From Bugula neritina (lineage: Eukaryota; Bryozoa; Gymnolaemata; Cheilostomatida; Bugulidae), in the NCBI GenBank assembly GCA_964035545.1, contig OZ037767.1:28625628-28689627 (forward strand): a stretch of DNA of 64,000 nucleotides. The letters run 5' to 3'. Made by a program: the position numbers and the translations under genes. The notes under the pieces were generated by a model. The model was not told the origin of the DNA. It worked only from the letters and a program-made list of their open reading frames with translations, and did not search any database. Of the stretch, positions 24,943 through 57,095 are shown in pieces (the first letter of the stretch is position 1; every line of letters starts with the position of its first letter).

Positions 24943-26193
24943 ATGTTGGTGCTTGTAGAGAAAAAAGAATATATGATGGCTTCTGAAGTTAAAATTGAGA
25001 GTATATTTTTTTGCCAGTTTGACCCCAAAGAAGGGCCACAGATTACAGATCAAGTTCCTGAAAATAAATATACAGTTATTTCAGATAGTTTCCATTTTAT
25101 TCAAAACTATTTGATCCCTAGAGAAGAACTTCAACAAAAGCTTATTACTGTCAAAGCGTTTGGATTCAAAATTCTTGGCTGTCCAGTCCATGTGAAAAGC
25201 CCTATCTACTCACGAAATGCCTTCATCTTCAATGTTTGCTTTGTTTTTAAACCAAATGCCAACACCTCATGTTATGAATGGGTTCTAAAAAAACTTGTTC
25301 AGTACTTCACTGTTCTTGAAATAGAATCAAACTATCTCAGTGCCATTTCAGATGGAGTCTTGAAAGAAAAAACGCCAACAAAAAAATATTATACTTCTCT
25401 TAAAGATGTTTTGGAACAAGTTTTGCATAAGTTAAATACATTGGGTTGCTGTGCCATTCCTATTGATGAGGCAAACACTATACACCTAAAGTTAATGCCC
25501 AGTTACGATGTGCCTCCAACTGTACGTGATCACGATGTGCCTCTGTTGACCTTTAAACTCGAAGAGTACCATTTCCAGCAATGGGATTTGGCCACCCAAC
25601 AAATTTTACCTCTTATAGACGGTTTCAAACATGTATCATTGATTGCTGCTGAAGCGGGAAAGGATGTGCAATTAATTAAAGCGTTGATAGAAAACCTGCT
25701 TTACTTCAAGCTAGTTAAAATAATACCGATTTTCCAATATTCTAATGTATACATGGTTACTTCAGATATAGATAAACTCTACAGATGCAAAGAATTGCAA
25801 CAGCAATTTTTGAGAGACGTGCAAATGTGTAGCAAAGACTTACCCAACTTTGATAGTGTTATAAAAGTGTTTTCCTGCTTTAATCATGGTACTATGGCAA
25901 CAGTGAAACAGGTAGCTATGCGCCTTCAACCGCACAAGCATCTGAATATTGACATTAGGAAGTTGATTCAGTTTGGTGTGGTGCACAATTTTATGCGCCG
26001 TATTCATAAATACCCAATACGCATGGCTGGGTCAGCGGATGTCCCTCCACTTGATGCTGTAGGAAGCCAAATCATGAAATACTCTGATGGAAAGCACTCG
26101 TATGATGAAATTTGTTGTGCCCTGAGTATGAGCTATGAGGAACTAGAGGCCCGAATTGAAGAAAACCCAGCCATACTTCTGTGCTGGAAGTAA
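24943..26193 (+). CDS. NPRL2: NPRL2, GATOR1 complex subunit, single coding exon
   Basis: A 416-codon frame with no intron. Family similarity begins at SEVKIESIFFCQFDPKEGPQ, so the more likely start is the ATG at 24976 (MASEV...), giving 405 aa; human NPRL2 is 380. Conserved blocks include GCPVHVKSPIYSRNAFIFNV, LPIDEANTIHLK-type CAIPIDEANTIHLKLM, WDLATQQILPLIDGFKHV, LIQFGVVHNFMRRIHKYP and the C-terminal HSYDEICC...ENPAILLCWK. With DEPDC5 and NPRL3, NPRL2 forms GATOR1, the Rag GTPase-activating complex that shuts TORC1 off at the lysosome when amino acids are low. The N-terminal half is a longin-like domain. The lack of introns contrasts with its neighbours and with the multi-exon vertebrate gene. 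A poly(A) signal is at 26469-26474. No frame damage is seen. Confidence 0.95.
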   Translation: MLVLVEKKEYMMASEVKIESIFFCQFDPKEGPQITDQVPENKYTVISDSFHFIQNYLIPREELQQKLITVKAFGFKILGCPVHVKSPIYSRNAFIFNVCFVFKPNANTSCYEWVLKKLVQYFTVLEIESNYLSAISDGVLKEKTPTKKYYTSLKDVLEQVLHKLNTLGCCAIPIDEANTIHLKLMPSYDVPPTVRDHDVPLLTFKLEEYHFQQWDLATQQILPLIDGFKHVSLIAAEAGKDVQLIKALIENLLYFKLVKIIPIFQYSNVYMVTSDIDKLYRCKELQQQFLRDVQMCSKDLPNFDSVIKVFSCFNHGTMATVKQVAMRLQPHKHLNIDIRKLIQFGVVHNFMRRIHKYPIRMAGSADVPPLDAVGSQIMKYSDGKHSYDEICCALSMSYEELEARIEENPAILLCWK

Positions 26194-26468
26194 TATAGAG
26201 CGTATAACCTGTGCTATGCAGAGTTTTATATACTGAGTTTTATTTTTTAAATATTTTTGTACTCTTTTATAGCATGTTTAATAACATACAACATGTATTA
26301 CATTTCTGTAATAATATATTTATTTAATACTATAATATATAATTGAAGTTGAACTAGTGATTTCTCAATATAAAAGTGAATGGTTCCGATGTATTTAACA
26401 CTTGCAGGAAAGTAACTGTAATTAGAAAATGATTATTTTATCAATTGGTATGCAATACTTAGTAGTTT

Positions 26469-26474
26469 AATAAA
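26469..26474 (+). terminator. Poly(A) signal of NPRL2
   Basis: AATAAA about 275 bp after the stop codon. Confidence 0.5.
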
Positions 26475-26621
26475 AGAGATTCCACTATCTCATTTGTAAC
26501 TGCACCTCTAACACGTATTGCATGCATAAGTGTGTTGTTTCGTTGTAGTATAGTTATGTAATTAAATGTTAGTGATACCATGTATGAGTACAGGGTATGC
26601 TTTGCAAGAAGCTGTGTTGAA

Positions 26622-26791
26622 TTAAAGTGGTGTTAATTCAAAATTGTCTTCTCTCGAAACTAGTAAACCCTGGAAGTTTACAATTGCCACCATAGGTTTT
26701 GAATGCTCGTCATCTGTACAGATCAAAGACTTGTGCAGTTGATGTACATAGTTCATAGCAGCAATATCACGCACTTTATGACTGATCACAA
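26622..26791 (-). CDS. Possible last exon of an unidentified minus-strand gene
   Basis: The frame reads KVRDIAAMNYVHQLHKSLIC, then TDDEHSKPMVAIVNFQG and LLVSREDNFELTPL, then TAA at 26622. Composition and codon use look like coding sequence, not chance, and there is no low-complexity bias. I do not recognise the family. The open frame extends up to 26840, but the upstream part looks less coding. A weak acceptor (gtgatcag) lies near 26780-26790. If real, its other exons would lie at higher coordinates, possibly beyond the transposon that begins at 26963. It could also be a relic. Confidence 0.3.
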
Positions 26792-26962
26792 GGCATGCTA
26801 TATGCTTACAGACTAAATAGTGCACACAAAAAGCCACCACCTTCTTACAGACATGCTGGTCGACCTTGCCATTAGGCTAGCATGCTGCGACTGCCTGATG
26901 CACCCTTTCTCAGACGGGAGTTTTTCTTGGAGGGCTTCCAAGCAATACCAAGTCTATTGCAA

Positions 26963-27934
26963 TAGACCATGTAAGATTGGTACATTTAGTACCTTGAACC
27001 AATTTTAGATACTCACCACTATAACTTATATAAACTTCTGCAAGTTCAAATGCAATATGCATACTTCTAGGAAATAGTTGTGCAAGCTTTATTACATGCA
27101 TTATTTTATTTCATATCTTAAATTTATGAATCATGAGTTCATTTTTCAAAATGTTTAAATTAAGTGCTTAAAAAATGCATTTAAAGAATGTATTCCTGAA
27201 AAATTACCCTGGAGCAGCTTGACCACAACCCCAGCTGTTCTGGCAAAACACATTTAATGACATTTTTATTGACATAGTGGTAAATGGGCTGGTTGTTTTT
27301 GGCAGTTGGGTATCCACACGCGGTTCTGCAATTTTACACAATTCTGATTGGCTGGACTCTACATGACCAGCTAATGATTGTATCTGATTGGCCTAATAAT
27401 GCATTTGCATTTGAAAATGTGGAGTTTTATATAAGTTATAGTGGTGATATTTTAGAGTTGGTACACGCCCCTTTTTGGTTAGGTTTTATAGTCTGATCAT
27501 GCTGTATTCATCTACAACACTTCAGTGTATGGGAAAATTATTAGTATTACGAAATCTGTTCTGACTTAGTTTGTAAGCAACTATGTATAGGCAGTTATAA
27601 CTTAGGGTGATTTCATCAAAAGGCCTTAGAATATCAAATCAACCAGTGCTGCTACTTGGTTGTATTGTAAAGCAGTAGTGAGAGCATAGCATACTAGCAC
27701 AGTCACTGAGCTGCAATGACAGTGGCTACACCAAACTTATCAGTTCCATTATAATATCTTATGTAAGGCATGTAAAAACACTAGGCTAGTCTCTGTTAGT
27801 ATGTAGAGCAGTAGCACAGTTACAGCAGTCACACCACTCTACCCTGTCTACCAAACGCAGAGGTAGCAATAATGATAATCATTTCATGATTTAGTTTTAA
27901 ATCAATGCATACTACTAAATACATTCTCATAGCC
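26963..27934. repeat. Left terminal inverted repeat (arm) of the transposon
   Basis: About 972 bp, matching the inverted right arm at 31923-32892. The identical short frame (MGWLFLAVGYPHAVLQFYTI...) seen in both arms is a consequence of the duplication, not evidence for a gene. The match ends at AGCC (27931-27934). Confidence 0.9.
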
Positions 27935-28972
27935 AACAGTAAACAGAAAGCAAATGAATCACATCACAGAGCTTGCTGACATACTCTACCTAATGGGAAC
28001 CAGGAATTTTAATGTGAAATTCGTTGTTGCGACAGCATGAGTGAATAATACTGTGGGTGTCTTGCAATCATTTACAGTTCAACCAATGGCCTATATTTAT
28101 GTTAGATGGGTTAGGAATAAATAGCAAATTGAAACTTTTATGTGGTACTTTGTGGTATTATCACACCAGAGTTGATGAAATAACATTCATGCTGTAAATG
28201 TAAAATCTGCTAAGGATATCACTTATGTTTTGCTTGCTATTATAATACAAATACCTTCTGTTAGAAACTTACAACAGAAACTAATTTAGAAAATATATTT
28301 TCCCCAGCGTACGTCATTAGTTTGTACCATACTCTGGCATGCTGGTACTAACACTCATCTCATAACAAGATTTAGTGGATTATAGTAGCTACACAAAAGG
28401 TGAGTAACTATTACAACAATAATTAACTAAAGTCAGTCGCTGAACATGTGATTTCTGTCTACATTTGGATAGTTCTGTAGCAAAGTACAGAAATTTATTG
28501 AGCATATGCGTCTATGTATTTTAGTAATAGATAAAAATTTGTTAGTCTCTCACTTTTCGCATTTCCAACTAGATCTGGCTAAAAATAGATTTATTTAAAT
28601 CAGTTTACTGTGAAGGGCTGAGATGTTTGTGAGCAACTATTCAAATGCTGTTCTTATTGAATGCACAACTTTTTGAAAACAGGTGAAAGTTTCAGTCAAC
28701 AATGGCTACTATATCAAATTTCCTCAACTTTTACTTACTCAAAGTCACCAATATTGGCTACATTAATTACTGGCTTTAGCACAAAACTGTGTTCACAACT
28801 TATATTCCAAAAGATCTGTGATATATTCCTCAACTTTACAGCATGCCAGCATTTATGTTGGGGGAAAAAAATCTTACTACCTTTTGTAATACACATTTAG
28901 TTATATCAGGTTTTGTTCTGGTAGGAATCTAATCCAATACTGAATATTTTGCTTGGCATTTTACAGATTGGC

Positions 28973-29664
28973 ATGAGAATCTGCGCAGTTAAAAACTGTC
29001 ATAATGGAGATTATAAACTTCAAAAGTTTCGAAAGAGCAATCCTGGACAATTGAATCCTTTTACTCTTTATACGTTCCCACGAAAAAATGAGCAACAGCG
29101 TCACGACTGGTGTGTTTTAATAAATCGGAAGGATGAATTAGGAAATTTATGGACTCCAAAACAGCGTTCTAGAGTTTGCTCCTTACATTTTAAAGATGGT
29201 CAGCCAACTGAGCGAAATCCAAACCCAACCCTTCACTTGGGATACAAATGCACCAAAACTTATAGTTCAAGAGGCACAGAAAACAGTGGTTTTGACAAAA
29301 CAGCTGGAAAAAGAAAAGAACAGAAAAAATATTCAACAAATGTAAAGCAACAGAATTCATCTTACAGCCATCCTTGTAGTCAAACTTCATTAGAGGTAAC
29401 TGAGCAAGAAGAAACTTTGCTAGCTAATGCAAAAAAGAGTCCTAGGCGTTTAAATATTGGACCAAAAGTTATAAGAAAAAGCTCAGAATTTTCCAAGTAT
29501 AAACAAAAGGCAGCTGTTAGGAAAATTAAAGTTTTCAAAACGTTTACTACAACAGATGAAAGAACCAAGTTTTACACTGGAATACCTACACGATCTCTAT
29601 ATTTTTCTTTAGCAAGGTAAAAGTTTAAAGTTTATTACCGTACTATTAAAATTACACACACATT

Positions 29665-29714
<50 letters not shown>

Positions 29715-30953
29715 TTTTTATTTAAAAAAGTCTCACCCTCCTATATAGTTTCATACAGTAATCAACTGCACTAAAAATAAATAAAATTAAGTAAAATATA
29801 ATATATTGAATTAAATCATCATTAAATATAAATGTTGTAAGTTTAAGGTGTTAAAAATATGTTTACCCATCTCAAAAATTGAAAATTTTATGCATCAAGG
29901 CTCAACAGGCAACGGTGGCATTAAAGTTACTGCTGTGTGTTTAAAATAAATAGCAACACTTATGAAATATTTTAAACATAAAATATTATAAAGCAATGAT
30001 AGTTAGCACAATTATTTGAGGCTATAACAGTTTTTATTCCTTTTTTATAATTATTAGACACAGATTAAGCTAAATGAATATAAACTGAGTAACTAAATAT
30101 ATGTTGAACATACACTGATATAATTTCCAGCTGTTAATTTATTTTTTATTTTTTATATAGATTTATATGCCCAAAGATGAGGTGTCTTACTCTCAGAAAA
30201 AAGTTAACAAGACAAGATGAGCTTTTGTTGGCTTTGATGAAGCTGCGTCAAGGTCTGCAGTTTCAAATGCTTGCTGACCTTTTTTATATTTCTAGAATGC
30301 TAGCAAGCAAAATCTTCAAAGATACATTAACCATTCTAGCAAAAGAATTAAAAAATCTCATTATTTTTCCCCCTAGAAAGAAATTGAACACTCCTCTCAA
30401 TTTTCAAAGTCAGTATCCCAACATTCGGTGCATTATTGATTGCACAGAAATATTTATATGCAAGCCACAGTCGAAGTTGGCACAAGCCTTGACGTGGAGT
30501 GAATATAAAAAATCAAATACAATCAAATACCTTATTGCAATCACACCCAGAGGCACTATATGCTTCCTTTCACCTGGAATGGGAGGTAGGGCCTCAGACA
30601 AGTGCATAGTTAATGATTCTGGCTTCTTGGGTCTCATAAACCCAGGTGATGTGGTCATGGCAGATAAAGGCTTTATTATTGAAGAAGAGCTAATAGGAGC
30701 TGGAGCCAAGTTGGCCATGCCACCTGGGAAGAGAGGCCATTCTCAAATGACTAGAGCGCAGTTACTGCAAACTAAGTTGATTGCTAACCTTAGAATCCAC
30801 GTTGAAAGAGCAATAAAACGGATAAAGGAGTTTAATATTTTAAATAGTCCTGGGGGTGTAAGCTTACTGTTGGCACCTCTTTTAGATAAGATAATGGTAG
30901 TCTGCTGTGCTCTCTGTAATCTGCAGCCACCGTTGGTAACCGATGAAGTGTAG
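28973..30953 (+). CDS. THAP-domain DDE transposase (DDE_Tnp_4, ISL2EU-like)
   Basis: Two exons, 28973-29616 and 30161-30953, join AG|A in frame to give 478 aa. Residues 1-90 are a THAP zinc finger: Cys4, Cys9, Trp46 (RHDWCVLI), then Cys69 and His72 (RVCSLHF). A basic, low-similarity linker of about 110 residues follows. The second exon encodes a DDE_Tnp_4 transposase with catalytic Asp308 (IIDCTEIF), Asp383 (VVMADKGF) and Glu430 (RIHVERAIKRIKEF), and the usual TWSEYKKSNTIKYLIAITPR and LSPGMGGRASDK blocks. THAP probably binds the element ends and the DDE domain cuts them. No stop or frameshift interrupts either exon. A possible upstream acceptor (tttacag, ending at 28966) suggests a 5' UTR exon. 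A YqaJ-type second gene, reported for some ISL2EU elements, was not seen. Confidence 0.85.
29617..30160 (+). other. Intron of the transposase gene with a (TA)n tract
   Basis: Begins AAG|gtaaaa and ends tttatatag|A. It keeps the frame across the join and carries a pure TA run at about 29669-29711. Stop codons occur in the intron, so splicing is required for a THAP-DDE fusion. Confidence 0.75.
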
Positions 30954-31021
30954 CACTTTTATAATAATATTCTTCTTGATGTGCTATTGTATACGCATGT
31001 GCTATACCACTATGCTTTGTA

Positions 31022-31027
31022 AATAAA
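31022..31027 (+). terminator. Poly(A) signal of the transposase gene
   Basis: AATAAA about 70 bp after the transposase stop codon and 5' of the right arm. Confidence 0.6.
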
Positions 31028-31922
31028 AGTCTAATAGTATTATACTTGGTCATATCTGCTTGCCTCAATGATTGTTGAAAAGGATTTTGGGTGAAAGTAA
31101 ATGGCAGCTCAGACGTGATACTCATTTTACAAAATGCTAACTTATGTGTACATAATATTCTGTTATATAGTATCAATTTTGTATGCAGTCAGTGCTGAAA
31201 TATAATGCTTTCATTTTGGTGGTATCGGCATTTTTTCTGTAGCTATCATGTTGCATCACACAATATGAAAATTTTTTCAAGCCCAATGTTTAATGACCAT
31301 TTATTCTAACATTCCAAATTATTAGGAGAGAGCCTTTGTATTTTGCTCAACTGACTAAAACATGTATTGAAAACTCATTAGTAAAGTTATTGCATTAGTT
31401 TCAGAGCTAAGTACATATATTTCATCCAGCAATGGCTTGAGGCTGAGAAGTTCAACTTGAATATCACTTATACAAAAACATGGCAAATTGCATAAAACAT
31501 TACTTCACAGTTAAAAGAAACTAGACTATATTGTCCCATGCATGGCTGATGTCATTACATTTGTAGAATAATCATGCTGTTTAGCTAAGTAAATCGTATA
31601 CAAGAAAGCGTTATCAACATGGTACCATGGTGATAATACCAACTAACAATATAGACCCACATGCAAGGCACTACATGCTAATCCTCATTTTTATACAAAA
31701 TGTCTACATTATCTATTGCTAAAAGCTGTGCATTTAAACTCAATGCAGATGAATATGTGACTGAGTAAAAAACTGCTGTTCTACAAATTTAAAATAAAAT
31801 AGTAGTGGGTACACAAGCAAATAATTTACGGTTATAGCGTAGGCTAATGCATTTGTAATGAGCATGTAATATAATTTCTTAAATAATTACATTAAAGTAA
31901 ACTGAAGCACGCAAAGTAACCA

Positions 31923-32892
31923 GGCTATGGGAATGTATTTAGTAGTATGCATTGATTTAAAACTAAATCATGAAATGATTATCATTATTGCTACCTCTGC
32001 GCTTGGTAGACAGGATAGAATGGTGTGACTGCTGTAACTGTGCTACTGCTCTACATACTAACAGACTAGCCTAGTGTTTTTACATGCCTTACATAAGATA
32101 TTATAATAGAACTGATAAGTTTGGTGTAGCCACTGTCATTGCAGCTCAGTGACTGTGCTAGTGTGCTATGCTCTCACTACTGCTTTACAATACAACCAAG
32201 TAGCAGCACTGGTTGATTTGATATTCTAAGGCCTTTTGATGAAATCACCCTAAGTTATAACTGCCTATACATAGTTGCTTACAAACTAAGTCAGAACAGA
32301 TTTCGTAATACTAATAATTTTCCCATACACTGAAGTGTTGTAGATGAATACAGCATGATCAGACTATAAAACCTAACCAAAAAGGGGCGTGTACCAACTC
32401 TAAAATATCACCACTATAACTTATATAAAACTCCACATTTTCAAATGCAAATGCATTATTAGGCCAATCAGATACAATCATTAGCTGGTCATGTAGAGTC
32501 CAGCCAATCAGAATTGTGTAAAATTGCAGAACCGCGTGTGGATACCCAACTGCCAAAAACAACCAGCCCATTTACCACTATGTCAATAAAAATGTCATTA
32601 AATGTGTTTTGCCAGAACAGCTGGGGTTGTGGTCAAGCTGCTCCAGGGTAATTTTTCAGGAATACATTCTTTAAATGCATTTTTTAAGCACTTAATTTAA
32701 ACATTTTGAAAAATGAACTCATGATTCATAAATTTAAGATATGAAATAAAATAATGCATGTAATAAAGCTTGCACAACTATTTCCTAGAAGTATGCATAT
32801 TGCATTTGAACTTGCAGAAGTTTATATAAGTTATAGTGGTGAGTATCTAAAATTGGTTCAAGGTACTAAATGTACCAATCTTACATGGTCTA
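31923..32892. repeat. Right terminal inverted repeat (arm) of the transposon
   Basis: About 970 bp, the reverse complement of 26963-27934. Differences seen by eye include a missing TC dinucleotide relative to GTCTCTG in the left arm and single substitutions near 31929 and 31999. Confidence 0.9.
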
Positions 32893-34428
32893 TTAGTAAT
32901 TCTTCATTGCAAGGCTCCAACAATTCTTTCAAAGCCAGCCATTTGTTTCAAGTATATAGTATTATAAAGGGAGACCCAGGATAAAACTGACTTCAATTGA
33001 CTAAAAGTTCCAGTGCATTGCATAGACGCAATTCCCTAAAAAGTAGGGTTACAAAATCTCTGTTTACCTATTGAATTAACATCTAAGTTCTTGACATTTT
33101 AATTTCTGCAACTTCGTACTATAGAAGAGTTGCACCAGTTATATCAATCAGAAAACAGCATTGGTAATCAATTAAAAACCTGGGAGCATTCCGCATTTGC
33201 ATTTATAATAGAATAATTATGGCATTCATAACATTATTATGTAATATATGTTCAACTCTTACATGCAGGGCCATTATATTTGGATAGATTAGTGTAAATG
33301 ACACAATTAAATTAAAGCTTATGTTGTATTTGTATTTTATTAGTGAATAAAGAAACAGCCACAGTTGAGAATATGGTGTTGATAAAATAACAGCATTATA
33401 AAATATATAAAAATATGGCATATCTTTCAGCTATAAATTGACTGATTGTGGTGATCTTTTTCAACAAACTATGACCACAAAAGATAAGATAACTAAGACG
33501 AGCAACTAGCTGAAAGAGCCATCAACAATTGAGCTTCAAAATATGCACATACCACTTGGACTCTGAAAGTTAACTGTTTACAGTAGTAATAAAAAATTGG
33601 TTGATAAAATATCGAGTTGTGGGAAATGCTGCCATATTAAATGGCTCAAGTCGTCTCCCACAACAACATATGAAAATTAAACTTCTTTTTCCACACGAAA
33701 AATGATACATCTTGGAACTAACAGCAAATTAATAAACTACAGATGCAAATAATACAAGAAATTGCTGAAAGTTAATCTAATATAGTTATTAAATATCTAG
33801 AAATTAAATTATAAACCTTTTCACATAAATATAACACATCAACGGAAATAAAATACTAAATTGAAATAGAATGTATTTGTAGGTTGAGTTACAATATTTC
33901 ACACTAGTACAAGTGTCACTCGTGTATGTAACTAATAGAATTGGTAATAACAGCATTAAAAACCCGCTGTGGATTATAATAGGACACCGGTTCCAACACA
34001 AACTGTACAGACAGACATATAACAGTCACACGTCTCATACTTTAGACTGTGATTCTAAGCCAAAATAGGCGGGTCTTTCTTATGCCCTAAATAAAATTTT
34101 GCTCAAAGTCTAAAACACCATAAATTGATCTCTTTACAGTGATCCGACCTGCCACAATGGCGGCAGCATGAGTAGCTATTGCCATGCTGCATCTCTTCTA
34201 TATATCTTATCTTTTCAGCAACGCCCAACTGCGTTTCAAAGCATTACTCTATGTTTCATCTTTCTCTGTAAAAAATGTAGTAGCATATTTAACTGTTTCC
34301 TAGAGAACATCACTAAAGTTATTACATTTGCAGACTATAAATCACTGCTGGTACACTCTCCTATAACCATAGTGACCTTAATTAAACTACTTAGCAATGA
34401 AATGCTAGACTGGAATCTAAACAATTTG
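32893..34428. other. Non-coding DNA between the transposon and the SKI gene
   Basis: Contains the SKI 3' UTR or a terminal intron. A minus-strand AATAAA is at 33341-33336. No coding exon could be recognised on either strand. Confidence 0.45.
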
Positions 34429-41655
<7,227 letters not shown>

Positions 41656-43472
41656 GTTGAAGAAGTTAATGTTGAAACCCCCGAGAATCACTTTCTTTTA
41701 CTAGGAACGACTATCGTGTGCCTTAGCTTGACCAGTCCTTAGCTTACGAAGTCTTGACGTGATATGAACAACGTTGTTTATAGTTTTTTAACGCTACGTC
41801 TGCAGAGGCTGTTGATTAGTCTAGACAGATTTCACTCCCTTCGTAGACAATATAAGATTATGTTTCAATGCGGTTAGTCTCGGCTAAATTCCGCACGACT
41901 AAGTTGCTGAATGTTGATAACTATCCTTTGATTTGCTTCAAATGAAGTCTATTGAAATAGGCATTATTCTAACCAACAAGGTATTGCAGGGCGGAGGCAT
42001 GCCAGACAAGACTATTTCATTGGCTAGACTGAGATAATAGATTGTCGCCATTCTATTTAACGAGCAACCTCCCTAAAATCAATAACCCGTGAAACGTAGT
42101 TGCTATTCGCAACGTGCCACGGGCAGACAAATTGTAATTTTGCTCTTTGCTCGCTGTACAGCGCGTATTAGGAGTATTTGAGTGGTGGCCTTTATGGCAA
42201 TTATAAGCAATAATGTAATCATGCCTGGGTTTATAAATACACAAGGAAAACCGCTTCATTAGAATTCTTAAAAAATGGTTCAGAAAGTATACACATCTCC
42301 CGATCATTTCTGTAAATTTCAAAATTAAAGAACCGCTGCTACAAAGACAATAAGGTGGGCCTAAAAAATGAATTAGTAATTTTTAATTTTCATTCAGCAG
42401 ACTGTCATCAAGCACAACAATATAAGTACCATAATATCATCATGATAAGCAGCCAACATATTAGCTAAGACAGAAATATTTGATATCTTAACTTTTGGCC
42501 TACTAGATTAGGCATCGCTATAAGTACTGTGGTGACTGACAGTGGTAGAATTACTATAAGTACTGTAGTTACTGACAGTGGTGGAATTACTTGAAAATAG
42601 CTGTTGATCAAGCTTATAGGACAATAGTAACAAACTGAATGCATGAAGTGTCACGAGAGGAAAACTCTAGATATACACAACGAATTTGAGCGCTAAAAAT
42701 TTCGGTTTTGAAAAAGTTTATTAAATACGTTTGACAAAATTATATTGCACTTTAAAATAAGCAATATACAAGCAAATAGGTATAAAAATATTATAGCAAG
42801 TAGCACACATAAAATTGTGCTTTAAATAGCCTATTTATATGGTTTTACAGTACAAGCTATTACAATGAAATAAATCTAACTAACTAGAATTTATAATCTT
42901 ATCAAAAACACAAATGGCAGGCATTTATTTGGTTCCCAAAAGGGATGTTACCTAACATTAATTATATAATAAAATGCTGAACAATATGACTGCCTAGTAC
43001 GATTATAGCAGTCTCATTCAAAGAACTATAAAACATTAATATATCTACATCGGGCTACAAGACCAGACTGTTTGTTAACCTTAGTAAGTCAACAGAAGTT
43101 CAAGTAGGCGTGCACAACAAAAACTAAAAAATTCCATTATATAATACATATGTGAAAATTGGGTTTGTTTGTAGTAATATATTTAACAAATATTAAAGAC
43201 CACCAGTAAGCAAACAGATAGGCTGACCGCAGCATAGCAACATATAAACAAATAATTCTGCAAGAATTCATTCTGTTTGAACTGTGGCTTAAAATTAATA
43301 AAAAAATTATTTGACCTATTTAGTTAAAACAATTACTTAGAGTGGCTGCTAATATATAGAGTTTAGGTAGAGTGGCAGCTACTATATAGAGTTTAGGTAG
43401 AGTGGCAGCTACTATATAAAGTTTAGGTGGAGTGGCTGTGACAAGTTGTTGAGTTGACACTTGATAGCAGGT
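41656..43472. other. Intergenic DNA between aPKC (3' end) and SKI (5' end)
   Basis: Holds the SKI promoter and 5' UTR and the aPKC 3' UTR. A 36-bp duplication is at about 42518-42590 (ATAAGTACTGTGGTGACTGA type). No coding exon was recognised. Confidence 0.5.
43337..43438. repeat. 30-bp minisatellite, 3 copies, in the aPKC 3' UTR
   Basis: Units of the type GAGTGGCAGCTACTATATAG plus AGTTTAGGTA, 35 bp past the aPKC stop codon in gene sense, so probably transcribed as 3' UTR. Confidence 0.8.

Positions 43473-57095
<13,623 letters not shown>

Larger units (their letters stand above)
26963..32892. mobile_element. Autonomous PIF/Harbinger-related (ISL2EU-like) transposon with ~970-bp TIRs
   Basis: The segment 26963-27934 is nearly identical to the reverse complement of 31923-32892. 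I read the outer ~150 bp as identical, and only a few substitutions and one 2-bp indel further in. Between the arms lies one two-exon gene for a THAP-domain DDE transposase on the plus strand (28973-30953). The outermost bases are GACCATGTAAGATTGG, and the flanks fit a TA duplication (AATA|GACC ... GGTC|TATT). The exact end is ambiguous by one or two bases because AATA/TATT is itself palindromic. The element sits between NPRL2 and SKI and has no obvious disrupting mutation, so it may be recently active. Confidence 0.85.

Noticed and set aside
27284-27496. Conserved 70-codon ORF (MGWLFLAVGYPHAVLQ...), identical at 32359-32571
   Set aside because: The identity comes from the transposon's inverted arms, not from selection on a protein. 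No known family and no matching start or splice context.
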